Assembly: GCA_964556005.1 (NCBI GenBank)
Contig: CAZKUR010000006.1
Coordinates: 19,023 to 83,022, forward strand
Source: CAZKUR01 sp964556005
GTDB taxonomy: Bacteria > Bacteroidota > Ignavibacteria > Ignavibacteriales > Ignavibacteriaceae
Length of the DNA stretch: 64,000 nt
Direction of reading: 5' to 3'
The notes beneath the pieces were generated by a model. The model worked only from the letters and a program-made list of their open reading frames with translations, was not told where the DNA came from and did no database searches. Below, piece after piece: positions 36,080 through 45,239 of this stretch. The position numbers and the translations under genes are program-made. Each line of letters starts with the position of its first letter. Positions within the stretch are counted from its first letter, which is position 1.

Positions 36080-37129
36080 TTAATTCCGCTTCACCGTCCA
36101 GGTATTTCCGCTGAAAAGAAGCTTCCTTAAATCACCTTCGCCTTTTTGCTTTTTAACTTCTTCTATCTGTGCATGAAAATCTTCTTCGTAAGTAGATTTC
36201 TTTACTTGCCTCAGCACGCCAACCGGAGCGGGAAGTCCTTTCTTTTCTAAAAATTTGGATAAGATATGCGCTCTTGTTCCATCTTCATCGAATTCATCGT
36301 GAACCCAAACATCATTAACGGAAAATTTTCCGTTGCTGATATCGATAACTTCAGGAGTAAATCCGTTAAGCCTTATACCTTTATCTTTATTCTTACCGAA
36401 TACCATTGGCTGGTTGTGTTCAAGAAATAAAACATTATCAGCTTTTGTCTCTTTTTCAGTGAAAAGCAAATATGCGCCATCGTTAAAAATATTACAGTTT
36501 TGAAAAACTTCGATAAAAGCAGTTCCTTTATGTTCACCTGCTCTTTTCATCATGGACTGTAAATGTTTCGGATCCCTATCCAGCGATCTTGCAATGAAAC
36601 TACAATCCGCACCAACTGCGAGGTTCAGAGGATTAAAGGGATAATCGATACTTCCGTAAGGAGTGCTTTTCGTTATTTTGCCTTTTTCGGAAGTCGGTGA
36701 ATACTGTCCTTTAGTTAATCCATAAATTCTATTATTGAATAAAATAATTTTTATATCGACATTTCTTCTGCAGGTATGAATAAAATGATTTCCGCCTATA
36801 CTAAGCAAATCACCATCGCCTGTTGCAACCCAAACTGAGAGGTCCGGACGGTTTACTTTAACTCCGGTTGCAATAGCAGGCGCTCTGCCGTGAATTCCGT
36901 GTATCCCGTAAGTATTCATATAATACGGGAATCTTGCGGCGCATCCGATTCCTGAAATCCAAACATAATCTTTTATATCAATGTCCAGATCGGGAGCGCT
37001 CCTTTGTGCTTGAGCTAAAATTGAGTAGTCGCCGCATCCTGGGCACCACCGTACGTCCTGCGAAGATGAAAAATCTTTTGCTGTGTATTTTATTTTTTCC
37101 TGGTTAATTTCTTTACTTTCATTTGACAT
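36080..37129 (-). CDS. korB: 2-oxoacid:ferredoxin oxidoreductase, beta subunit (copy 1)
   Basis: Thiamine-pyrophosphate- and [4Fe-4S]-binding subunit that decarboxylates 2-oxoglutarate (or a related 2-oxoacid) and passes electrons to ferredoxin. Cluster ligands are in WCPGCGDYS and ISGIGCAARF plus a Cys in FQNCNIFNDG. The TPP motif is VATGDGDLLSIGG. At 349 residues it is the standard size. It overlaps the end of the upstream korA by 11 bases. The sequence is close to the second copy at 39246, so the two pairs come from duplication; which substrate each uses is unknown. Confidence 0.92.
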   Translation of the reverse strand: MSNESKEINQEKIKYTAKDFSSSQDVRWCPGCGDYSILAQAQRSAPDLDIDIKDYVWISGIGCAARFPYYMNTYGIHGIHGRAPAIATGVKVNRPDLSVWVATGDGDLLSIGGNHFIHTCRRNVDIKIILFNNRIYGLTKGQYSPTSEKGKITKSTPYGSIDYPFNPLNLAVGADCSFIARSLDRDPKHLQSMMKRAGEHKGTAFIEVFQNCNIFNDGAYLLFTEKETKADNVLFLEHNQPMVFGKNKDKGIRLNGFTPEVIDISNGKFSVNDVWVHDEFDEDGTRAHILSKFLEKKGLPAPVGVLRQVKKSTYEEDFHAQIEEVKKQKGEGDLRKLLFSGNTWTVKRN

Positions 37130-38963
37130 TATTTTTCCCTCCTAACAAGGATTCAAGTTTAATTTCAATTTCCGACGTTTTGAACGGCAGCCCTTGAATT
37201 TTTGTATAGGGAATTACATCGATTAAAAATTCACCTTTCAAAACTTTAGTTAACTGTCCCATGTTTAATTCCGGGCATAAAATCTTATTATATTTTTTCA
37301 ATATTTTACCGGTATTCTCGGGGAACGGAAACAGGTATTTGAAATGAGCTTGGGCTATTTTATAACCTTTCTTTCTAACCCGTTTGACAGCTTCGGTAAT
37401 TGCACCGTAAGTACTTCCCCACCCCACTACGAGCAAATCAGCATCTTCATCACCTATGACTTCGAGAGGAGGAATATCGCTTTCAATATTTTTTACTTTT
37501 TGTGCACGAAGCCTTACCATAAATTCATGGTTCTCCGGATTGTAACTGACATTGCCTGATATATTGGCTTTTTCAAGACCGCCGATTCTATGCTCAAGTC
37601 CGGATGTCCCGGGAATTGCCCAGGGACGTGATAGATTTTCATCTCTAATGTACGGAGCAAAACCTTCTTTCTCGGTTCTGAACTTAGCTTCTATTTTAGG
37701 AATGGAATCCGGTTCAGGTATTAACCACGGTTCCGAGCCGTTGGCTAAATAACCGTCGGACAAGTACATAACCGGTACCATATATTTTATTGCGAGCCGT
37801 GCAGCTTCAAGTGCGAAGTTAAAGCATTCTGCAGGTGTAGAAGGAGCAATCACCACAACAGGTGCTTCACCGTTTCTTCCGTAAATTGCCTGGAAAAGAT
37901 CAGACTGCTCTGTCTTTGTGGGAAGCCCTGTGCTTGGCCCGCCTCGTTGTATATTGATTATAACAATAGGAAGTTCCGTCATCACCGCAAGCCCGATTGC
38001 TTCGGTTTTTAATGCAACACCAGGACCACTCGTAGTAGTAATAGCCAGAGCGCCTGAAAAAGCAGCCCCAATGGCAGCATTAATTGCAGCGATTTCATCT
38101 TCAGCTTGAAAAGTTCTTACATCATAATTCTTGTACTTACTTAATTCATGCAGAATAGTTGACGCAGGTGTGATTGGATATGAGCCTAAAAAAAGAGGCA
38201 GTCCGCTTTTTATAGATGCAGTTATAAAACCTATTGCAAGTGCTTCGTTTCCTGAAATATTTTTATAAACACCTTCTTCCAATTCCGCAGGTTTAACTTT
38301 GTAGCGGGTAGTAAATAATTCTGTATTTTCACCGAAATAATATCCCGACATCATCGCTTTATCGTTTGCCGCAGCTAATTCCGGATGATTTTTAAATTTA
38401 ACTTTTATCCATTCGCGTGTAGGTTCAATCGGCCTGCTGTACAGCCAATACATCATACCGAGAGCAAAAAAGTTTTTACAGCGTGCAATCTCTTTTGCCG
38501 AAAGGCCGCTGTTCTCTAATGCAGTACCTGTAAGCTTTGATAAAGGCACTTCGACAATTTCATAACCATGAAGCGAACCGTCTTCGAGAGGATTTGTTTC
38601 GTAACCGGCTAACCTCAGATTTTTTGAATCGAATGCATTTATATTTAAAATAATTGTTCCGCCCGGTTTAAGCTCCTTAAGGTTTGTTTTTAATGCTGCG
38701 GGATTCATAGCTACTAAAATATCCGGAGCATCACCCGGGGTGTGTATATCATTACTGCTGAAATGAAGTTGAAATCCGCTGACACCGTAAGTAGTTCCGG
38801 CAGGGGCCCTGATTTCTGCCGGGAAATCAGGCAAGGTACTTAAATCATTTCCAACCAAAGCGGTTGTGTCTGTGAACTGCATCCCTGTAAGTTGCATACC
38901 GTCACCGGAATCTCCTGCAAATCTTACAGTAACATCCGAAAGATCTATTAAGGTTTTTTCCAT
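37119..38963 (-). CDS. korA: 2-oxoacid:ferredoxin oxidoreductase, alpha subunit (fused gamma-alpha, copy 1)
   Basis: A 614-residue fusion of the gamma domain (residues 1-200, opening with VTVRFAGDSGDGMQLTG) and the alpha pyrimidine-binding domain (SGNEALAIGFITASIKSGL near residue 245, then GSYPITPASTILHEL). The TSGPGVALKTEAIGLAVMTELPIV and QRGGPSTGLPTKTEQSDL segments are diagnostic for KorA. It pairs with korB, with an 11-base overlap. A second near-identical set lies about 300 bases upstream on the same strand. Confidence 0.93.
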   Translation of the reverse strand: MEKTLIDLSDVTVRFAGDSGDGMQLTGMQFTDTTALVGNDLSTLPDFPAEIRAPAGTTYGVSGFQLHFSSNDIHTPGDAPDILVAMNPAALKTNLKELKPGGTIILNINAFDSKNLRLAGYETNPLEDGSLHGYEIVEVPLSKLTGTALENSGLSAKEIARCKNFFALGMMYWLYSRPIEPTREWIKVKFKNHPELAAANDKAMMSGYYFGENTELFTTRYKVKPAELEEGVYKNISGNEALAIGFITASIKSGLPLFLGSYPITPASTILHELSKYKNYDVRTFQAEDEIAAINAAIGAAFSGALAITTTSGPGVALKTEAIGLAVMTELPIVIINIQRGGPSTGLPTKTEQSDLFQAIYGRNGEAPVVVIAPSTPAECFNFALEAARLAIKYMVPVMYLSDGYLANGSEPWLIPEPDSIPKIEAKFRTEKEGFAPYIRDENLSRPWAIPGTSGLEHRIGGLEKANISGNVSYNPENHEFMVRLRAQKVKNIESDIPPLEVIGDEDADLLVVGWGSTYGAITEAVKRVRKKGYKIAQAHFKYLFPFPENTGKILKKYNKILCPELNMGQLTKVLKGEFLIDVIPYTKIQGLPFKTSEIEIKLESLLGGKNNVK

Positions 38964-39203
38964 TTTTTAACTTAGTTTTTTTATTGATGTTAACTTTAAT
39001 TTTCCGAAAAAATCTATTCCCATTAGATGGATAAATCGTAATAACACATCGAGTATTTTTGAAAATACTGTGTATTCCTTAAACACTCTGCTACGAAAAA
39101 ATAATTTTGGGAAAAGATGATTTATCAGGTAAAATTTAAGCAAGAAGAAAATTATTGTCAAATTGAAATTGTGTCCCATTAGTCAATAAATTTAAAACAA
39201 AAA

Positions 39204-39224
39204 AGGGATCCTTAACGGATCCCT
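39204..39224 (-). terminator. Rho-independent terminator after the second korB
   Basis: AGGGATCC (39204-39211) and GGATCCCT (39217-39224) form an eight-base stem with a five-base loop. On the minus strand it is followed by TTTTTTG. It lies 22 bases after the stop codon of the upstream korB copy and separates the two korAB operons. Confidence 0.85.
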
Positions 39225-39245
39225 AATTTTGAAGGAGTACGAAAA

Positions 39246-40283
39246 TTAATTTACATTCCAGGTATTAGCATTAAACAGAACTTTTTCAAGGTCACCTTCA
39301 CCTTTTTTCTTTTTTACTTCAATAATCTGTGCTTCAACACCTTCGTCATAAGTGGGCTTAAATATCTGTCTGAAAACTCCAAACGGCTTAGGAAATTCTG
39401 TATCTTCATCAAGATGAGCAAGCAATGTTGCTCTAACCGGGCTTTCATCAAATTCATCGTGAACTAATAAATCATTCACACTGGACTTGCCGTCGTTCAA
39501 ATCAACGATAACCGGTTTAAAACCATCGAGCTTAATTCCTTTATCATTGTTTGCGCCGAAGATCATTGGTTTTCCATGCTCTAGAAAGAGGGAATTTTCA
39601 TCTCTTGTTTTTTTATCAGTGTACATATCAAAAGCGCCGTCGTTATAGATAACACAGTTTTGAATAACCTCAATAAAAGCCAACCCCTTATGATCTGCTG
39701 CTCTCTTCAACATTTTCTGCATATGTTTCGGATCTCTATCCATACTTCTTGAAACAAAAGTTGCCGCCGAACCAAGAGCCAAAGAAATTGGGTTGAACGG
39801 GTAATCAATACTTCCGAAAGGTGTAGTCTTTGTAATTTTACCTTTCTCGGATGTAGGTGAATACTGGCCTTTAGTCAATCCGTATATCCTGTTATTGAAT
39901 AATATTAATTTCAAATCGATATTTTTTCTGCATGCATGTATAAAATGATTACCGCCAATACTGAGAAGATCGCCGTCGCCGGTAGCAACCCACACGGAAA
40001 GATCCGGGCGTGCAATTTTTACACCGGTTGCTATTGCTGGAGCACGTCCGTGAATTCCGTGAAAGCCGTAAGTGCTCATATAATATGGAAATCTTGAAGA
40101 ACAACCTATACCGGAAATCCAGACTATATTTTCTTTCTTAACCCCAACGATATCCGGAAACGTTCTTTGAACCTGTGCTAAAATTGAGTAATCACCACAT
40201 CCTGGACACCATCTTACATCTTGATCGCTTGAAAAATCCTTCGCTGTTAATTTCACTTTTTCCACATCAACTTTATTTTCCAT
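39246..40283 (-). CDS. korB: 2-oxoacid:ferredoxin oxidoreductase, beta subunit (copy 2)
   Basis: Same architecture as the copy at 36080: WCPGCGDYS, ISGIGCSSRF, VATGDGDLLSIGG and a cysteine in VIQNCVIYNDG. Differences cluster in the C-terminal third, where partner and ferredoxin contacts are expected. The frame opens at 40307, but the ATG at 40283 has a GGAGG just upstream and gives 345 residues like its paralogue. It overlaps the korA stop by 11 bases (ATGGAAAATAA), the same arrangement as in the first pair. Confidence 0.92.
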   Translation of the reverse strand: MENKVDVEKVKLTAKDFSSDQDVRWCPGCGDYSILAQVQRTFPDIVGVKKENIVWISGIGCSSRFPYYMSTYGFHGIHGRAPAIATGVKIARPDLSVWVATGDGDLLSIGGNHFIHACRKNIDLKLILFNNRIYGLTKGQYSPTSEKGKITKTTPFGSIDYPFNPISLALGSAATFVSRSMDRDPKHMQKMLKRAADHKGLAFIEVIQNCVIYNDGAFDMYTDKKTRDENSLFLEHGKPMIFGANNDKGIKLDGFKPVIVDLNDGKSSVNDLLVHDEFDESPVRATLLAHLDEDTEFPKPFGVFRQIFKPTYDEGVEAQIIEVKKKKGEGDLEKVLFNANTWNVN

Positions 40284-42123
40284 TGTTACTTCCTCCGAGC
40301 AATTCAATTATTTTATTTTCAATATCCGATATTCTAAACGGCAATCCTCGTACAACATTTAATTGATATACAGGAATTAGGAATGAACTCTTCAATAATT
40401 TAGCAAGCTGACCCAGGTTAATTTCTGGTACCAGTACCTTTTTAAATTTTGAGAGCACTTCAAAAGTATTTTTGGGAAACGGGTTTATATATCTGAAATG
40501 AACCTGCGATACTTTATATCCTTCTTCTCTTGCTTTTATTACCGCTTCAGTAATCGCTCCGTAAGTTCCTCCCCAACCTACAACTAATAATTCACCTTCT
40601 TCATCTCCATCAACTTTTAACTCCGGAATATCCTGAGCCATCATCTTTATTTTCTCTTCTCTGGTTACAATCATTTTATGATGATTATCAGGATCATAAG
40701 AAACATTACCTGTCGTATATGATTTTTCTAAACCGCCGATTCTGTGCTCGAGTCCTGGTGTTCCTGGTCTTACCCAAGGACGTGAAAGGTTTTCATCTCT
40801 CAAATAAGGTGAGAATCCTTCTATTTCGGTCCGGAATTTTACGGGTATATCAGGAAGTTCATCAACATGAGGAATTTTCCATGGTTCGGAACCATTGGCT
40901 AAATAACCGTCTGTCATAAGAAATACAGGAGCCATATATTTCAAAGCTAACTTTGACGCTTCCAATGCCATGTTAAAGCAGTCGCTTGGAGTAGCAGCAG
41001 CCAAAACAGCGGCAGGAGCTTCACCGTTTCTTCCGTACATAGCCTGCAATAAATCTGCTTGTTCGGTTTTTGTCGGAAGGCCTGTACTTGGTCCGCCTCT
41101 TTGTACATCAACAATTACCAACGGCAGTTCAGTCATCAAAGCAAGGCCAATTGCTTCAGTCTTTAATGCAAGCCCTGGACCGCTAGTGGTTGTTAAAGCA
41201 AGTGAACCGGCATAAGCAGCGCCTATTGCAGAAGTAACACCTGCAATTTCATCTTCGGCCTGAAAAGTTTTTACACCAAAGTCTTTGTATTTACTTAAGT
41301 ATTGTAAAATTTCCGAAGCAGGAGTGATAGGGTAAGAGCCAAGGAAAAGTGGCAAACCGCTTTTAACCGAAGCTGCCAAAAATCCAAGAGCTGTAGCTTC
41401 GTTTCCCGAAATACTGCGGTAAGTTCCTTTAGGTAATTTCGCGGCTTCAACAGTGTATCTTGTAGAGAACAACTCGGTCATTTCGCCGAAATTATAACCG
41501 GCCATTAAAGCTTTGTCATTCGCATCCATATATTCAGGTTTTGTTTTAAACTTTATCTTTATCCATTCGCGGGTTGGTTCCAGCGGTCTATTGTAAAGCC
41601 AATACATCATTCCGAGTGCAAAAAAGTTTTTACAGCGTGAAATGTCTTTTTGTGAAAGAGATGTTCCTTCCAGAGCTTTTTGAGTTAATGATGTAACCGG
41701 AACAGGGTAAACATTATATCCGCTTAACGAACCGTCTTCTAACGGATTTGATTCATACTTTGCAAGCTTTAGGTTCTTGGTATCGAATGAATCAGTATTT
41801 GCAATAATCGTTGCCCCCGGTTTTAATTCATCTAAATTTTTCTTTATGGCTGCCGGGTTCATTGCGACTAAAACATCAGGCCTGTCGCCTGGTGTATGTA
41901 TGTCGATGCTGCTGAAATGTAACTGAAAGCCGCTGACACCGTAAATAGTTCCCGAAGGAGCTCTAATTTCAGCAGGATAATCGGGAAGCGTACTTAAATC
42001 ATTACCGACAACTGCGGTAGTATCACTAAACTGACTCCCGGTAAGCTGCATTCCATCTCCGGAATCTCCTGCAAATCTTACAGTAACTTCCTTGAGTTTC
42101 TTAATTTCCTTTTCCTTAACCAT
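40273..42123 (-). CDS. korA: 2-oxoacid:ferredoxin oxidoreductase, alpha subunit (fused gamma-alpha, copy 2)
   Basis: A 616-residue gamma-alpha fusion, paralogous to the copy at 37119. Shared blocks include VTVRFAGDSGDGMQLTGSQF, AEIRAPSGTIYGVSGFQLHF, LGSYPITPASEIL and GGPSTGLPTKTEQADLLQA. It is the first gene of its operon; a 580-base AT-rich region upstream should carry the promoter. Both pairs look intact, so expression differences rather than decay probably separate them. Confidence 0.93.
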   Translation of the reverse strand: MVKEKEIKKLKEVTVRFAGDSGDGMQLTGSQFSDTTAVVGNDLSTLPDYPAEIRAPSGTIYGVSGFQLHFSSIDIHTPGDRPDVLVAMNPAAIKKNLDELKPGATIIANTDSFDTKNLKLAKYESNPLEDGSLSGYNVYPVPVTSLTQKALEGTSLSQKDISRCKNFFALGMMYWLYNRPLEPTREWIKIKFKTKPEYMDANDKALMAGYNFGEMTELFSTRYTVEAAKLPKGTYRSISGNEATALGFLAASVKSGLPLFLGSYPITPASEILQYLSKYKDFGVKTFQAEDEIAGVTSAIGAAYAGSLALTTTSGPGLALKTEAIGLALMTELPLVIVDVQRGGPSTGLPTKTEQADLLQAMYGRNGEAPAAVLAAATPSDCFNMALEASKLALKYMAPVFLMTDGYLANGSEPWKIPHVDELPDIPVKFRTEIEGFSPYLRDENLSRPWVRPGTPGLEHRIGGLEKSYTTGNVSYDPDNHHKMIVTREEKIKMMAQDIPELKVDGDEEGELLVVGWGGTYGAITEAVIKAREEGYKVSQVHFRYINPFPKNTFEVLSKFKKVLVPEINLGQLAKLLKSSFLIPVYQLNVVRGLPFRISDIENKIIELLGGSNNGK

Positions 42124-42708
42124 TGTTATGCTCTAACCTTTATTAAAGAATATTTTGATTAATTTTGTGTAAACAATGTCTATGCAATGCCATAAACCGT
42201 GCCATCTAATAAAATGAGTTTATTTTGAAATAATGCTTAAAAAAACTAATTTTCAAACAAATTAATTAGATTCAGATTTTTAGCCTTTAACAAATCTTAT
42301 TTTTTTATTCTCAAATATGAAATGTTTTTTTTATTAATAAGAAATAATTTTTCTTTTAATTATGAATTTACCGTGAGGAGTATGTTCAGTAAGTAAGCCG
42401 GAACTGTATGAAATGAAATTGATTTTTGTTTCTTGTTCTATATGACGACAGAAAAACTGAGCCGAAACAATCGAGGCAACCGGAAATAAGAAATTTATTG
42501 TACTGCTAATTAAAACAATTTAAATAAAAAGCTATTTTTGTGTGATAATTAAAGGTAAGTTTCTATATAAGATCAATACTGTCCGGTTTAAGATAATTTG
42601 AAAACCTGTAACTCTATATATAATAGATAATTATAAAAAGAAATAAGTATAATCGATTTGAAATAAAAAAATAACTAATTTTCGTTCTGTTGAAAAATTT
42701 TCCCGAAT
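42124..42708. other. AT-rich gap upstream of the second korAB operon
   Basis: A 585-base region with poly-A/T tracts, expected to contain the korA promoter on the minus strand. No complete gene is visible. The right end merges into an IS4-type transposase remnant at 42709. Confidence 0.5.
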
Positions 42709-42987
42709 CAGAATACGAATTTAGGACAAAAAATATTCAGTCAACTAATGCAGCATTTGCCACAACATAAATTTCGTCAACGTGTTAAAAGATATAAAAG
42801 TAGCAATAAAATAAGAACTTTTATCTGTTGGGAACAGTTTCTTTTAATGAGCTTTGCTCAGTTTACTTATCGTGAATCTCTTTTAGATATTGAAACTTGT
42901 TTAAGAGCAATGAAAGAAAAACTTTATCATATAAGGATAAGAAGCCAAGTATCAAAAAGCACCCTTGCAGATGCAAATGAAAAGAGA
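42709..42987 (+). pseudogene. IS4-family transposase remnant (N-terminal DUF4372 part)
   Basis: The frame translates as an IS4-type transposase N-terminus: IFSQLMQHLPQHKFRQRVKRY, then FICWEQFLLMSFAQFTYRES, LDIETCLRAMKEKLYHIRI and VSKSTLADANEKR. In intact elements this domain continues into a DDE catalytic core of over 250 residues, which is absent. Homology stops at about 42987, right beside the end of the SecDF-like gene. No ATG stands where the protein should begin (Gln codon at 42709). I did not find terminal inverted repeats. It marks an old insertion and deletion. Confidence 0.8.
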
Positions 42988-43000
42988 ATAGTTTCCGGAT

Positions 43001-43468
43001 TTATTTCATGCGCATTTCATGCTGCAATTTTGTTTTTAATTCATCTATTTTTTGTCTTTTCACTCCGCTGACCGTCAGCCTGCCGGAAGTTACCGGGTCT
43101 CTTATTACTGCCGCCATCACTGCCTCTTTATCGATGATCATCACCATTCTTTTCCCAACATTTTGTTCTGTTGCTTCTTTGAATTTTGATGCAGCTGTTT
43201 TTTTTAATTTTATGTTCAATACATATAATTCGTTTCCATCTAACTTTGCTGTCCCCGTGCTGCAATAGTCAATATCATTAACAGTGATTACCGGGTTTTG
43301 TTCAAGACAAAGCGTATCTGATAAATATATAATTGTATTCTTATTATTTTGTGCAGAACAGGAATCTCGCGGTATACTTAGATACAAACCAGTTTCAATG
43401 GACCTTGATTGCGGGAAAATATTTAATGCAGAAATTATTAGAATTAAAAATAATATTTGGGATTTCAT
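43001..43468 (-). CDS. Secreted SecDF-P1-head-like domain protein
   Basis: A 155-residue exported protein with a signal peptide (residues 3-20, ending FPQS). Its body resembles the first periplasmic (P1 head) subdomain of SecD/SecDF: the VTVNDIDYCSTG region near residue 62, LNIKLKKTAASKFKEATEQNVGKRM, and IIDKEAVMAAVIRDPVTSGRLTVSG near residue 111. SecD itself is far larger and membrane-embedded; here the domain stands alone. It starts about 30 bases downstream of mlaD. Function unknown. Confidence 0.65.
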   Translation of the reverse strand: MKSQILFLILIISALNIFPQSRSIETGLYLSIPRDSCSAQNNKNTIIYLSDTLCLEQNPVITVNDIDYCSTGTAKLDGNELYVLNIKLKKTAASKFKEATEQNVGKRMVMIIDKEAVMAAVIRDPVTSGRLTVSGVKRQKIDELKTKLQHEMRMK

Positions 43469-43508
43469 GTTCTAATTTCCATTCGTATTTAACAAGTTTA
43501 ATGAGATA

Positions 43509-44471
43509 CTAAAAAACAGAAATATTAACATATCTCTCAGGATGTTCTCTTAAATCAATGACGAGATTATTCAATTCGGTTAATACAGAATTTAATTTAG
43601 TGTACAATTTATTATCATTGAATAATCCGCCGACAACTGTGCTGTCGCTTTCAGTTTTTGCAAGCAAATTATTTAATTTTTTTGCGATTGAATTTGTAGC
43701 GACATATAATGAATCTTCCGATAAAAGTTTTCCGAGAGTTCCTTTCCCGTTTTTAATATCGGTACTCACTTTATTCAGATTTTTTGCAACACTATTTAAA
43801 TTTTCAAACAAAGAATTATCATATGCCAATTTGCCGAGCGAACCTTTTTGATTAACAACCGCATCTGTAAATGATCGTAAGTCATCGACAATTGTTTCAA
43901 GATTTTTTGCGGTATTTGGACTATTGATTAATTTGCCGAGACTTCCCTGCCCTTTTGAAATTGAATCGGTTATAGCTTTTAAGTTATTGAGGACTTGAGT
44001 AAAATCCTCCAATGCAGGCTGGATTTTTTCCGTAAATGCATCAAGCGTTAAAGTTTTTTTTACATGAATAAAATTACCATCTTTTAGCGGAGGTTCATTC
44101 GGCTGGCCCAATGAAATATCTACAAATTTATCGCCTAACAATCCCAGCGTTTTTATTTGTGCGGAAGAATTTTCCGTTATCTGCTGTTGAAAATCGTTTT
44201 TTATATTAAGTGTTATAACTATTCCATTCTCACCGTTTAAACTATTGAACTTAATATCTCCGACATCGCCGATCTTCAAACCGCCCAATGAAACCAATGA
44301 GCCGTTCGATAATCCCTGGACATCGGTTACAAACATTTTAAGCTGGTAAGTTTTTGAAAAAAAAGTTCCCTGAGTCCCGACCAGGAAAATAAAAATAAAA
44401 AATATTACGAGACCGATGAAAACCGTAAGACCAACTTTTAAATTTGAAAAACTTAAAGGTGATTTTGTCAT
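43509..44471 (-). CDS. mlaD: MlaD-type MCE-domain protein of an MlaEFD system
   Basis: Lipid-binding component of an ABC-type phospholipid transporter. It has one N-terminal transmembrane helix (residues 12-32), an MCE domain (about 40-118: MFVTDVQGLSNGSLVSLGG and LGLLGDKFVDISLG), and a C-terminal tail with repeated KGSLGKL/KGTLGKLL motifs, about four copies between residues 175 and 265, that are characteristic of bacterial MlaD homologues with helical tails. It abuts mlaF directly, so mlaE-mlaF-mlaD is one operon. Confidence 0.9.
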   Translation of the reverse strand: MTKSPLSFSNLKVGLTVFIGLVIFFIFIFLVGTQGTFFSKTYQLKMFVTDVQGLSNGSLVSLGGLKIGDVGDIKFNSLNGENGIVITLNIKNDFQQQITENSSAQIKTLGLLGDKFVDISLGQPNEPPLKDGNFIHVKKTLTLDAFTEKIQPALEDFTQVLNNLKAITDSISKGQGSLGKLINSPNTAKNLETIVDDLRSFTDAVVNQKGSLGKLAYDNSLFENLNSVAKNLNKVSTDIKNGKGTLGKLLSEDSLYVATNSIAKKLNNLLAKTESDSTVVGGLFNDNKLYTKLNSVLTELNNLVIDLREHPERYVNISVF

Positions 44472-45239
44472 TTAATGTTCCAATTCTTTTTGTCTTAATA
44501 ATTCGGCATCCTGGTAGACTTCGTAAAAGAAATCCTGTACGAATTTATTCTGAGAATTCAACATATTTGATACGGTGCCGGATTCAACAATCTTTCCTTC
44601 ATTTATAACGGTAAGTGCATCGCCGATTGAAATTGCATCATTTAAAATATGAGTAACAACGACTGAAGTTGAGCCTTCATCTTGGACACGTTTAATTAGC
44701 TGCAAAATAGATTTGGAGTTAATCGGATCGAGGCCGGTTGTAGGTTCATCGTAAAGGATAATTTCAGGTTTGGAAGCTAAAGCACGTGCAATAGCGACTC
44801 TCTTTTTCATGCCTCCGCTCAGTTGATCGGGGTTTACCTTCTCGCTGCCGGATAAATTTACAAAAGATAAAGCTTCCAAAATTCGCTCTTTAATTTCCCT
44901 GCTGCTCAGTTTGCCGTTTTCATATAAAAAATAGCCGATGTTGTCTTCAACGCTTAACGAATCAAATAATGCGTTTTGCTGAAAGACAATTCCCATTTTT
45001 CTTCTTATCGGGAGCATTTCTGTTTCCGTAAGTCGCGAAATTGCTACGCCGTCGACTATTACATTTCCTGACTGCGGTTTCCACAACCCTAAAATCATTT
45101 TTAAGATTGAACTCTTCCCTGCTCCGCTCGGGCCTAAGATTACATGAACATCTTTTCTCTTTACATTCAAATTTACATTATCCAGAACAAGCCGGTTATT
45201 AAGGGCAAACGTTACATTATTTAATTCAATTATGTCCAT
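44472..45239 (-). CDS. mlaF: ABC transporter ATP-binding protein (MlaF)
   Basis: ATPase of 255 residues for the MCE transporter. The Walker A is GPSGAGKSS near residue 36, the Q-loop is GIVFQQNALFD near residue 83, the ABC signature is LSGGMKKRVAIARAL near residue 138, the Walker B is IILYDEPTTGLDP, and the H-loop is VVVTHI. It overlaps the mlaE stop codon by one base (TAATG) and abuts mlaD. The complete set probably moves phospholipids between the two membranes. Confidence 0.93.
   Translation of the reverse strand: MDIIELNNVTFALNNRLVLDNVNLNVKRKDVHVILGPSGAGKSSILKMILGLWKPQSGNVIVDGVAISRLTETEMLPIRRKMGIVFQQNALFDSLSVEDNIGYFLYENGKLSSREIKERILEALSFVNLSGSEKVNPDQLSGGMKKRVAIARALASKPEIILYDEPTTGLDPINSKSILQLIKRVQDEGSTSVVVTHILNDAISIGDALTVINEGKIVESGTVSNMLNSQNKFVQDFFYEVYQDAELLRQKELEH

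Noticed and set aside
38967..39179. 70-codon ORF between the two korAB operons
   Set aside because: No ribosome-binding site, no family features, and a high share of hydrophobic/aromatic residues typical of AT-rich non-coding DNA.
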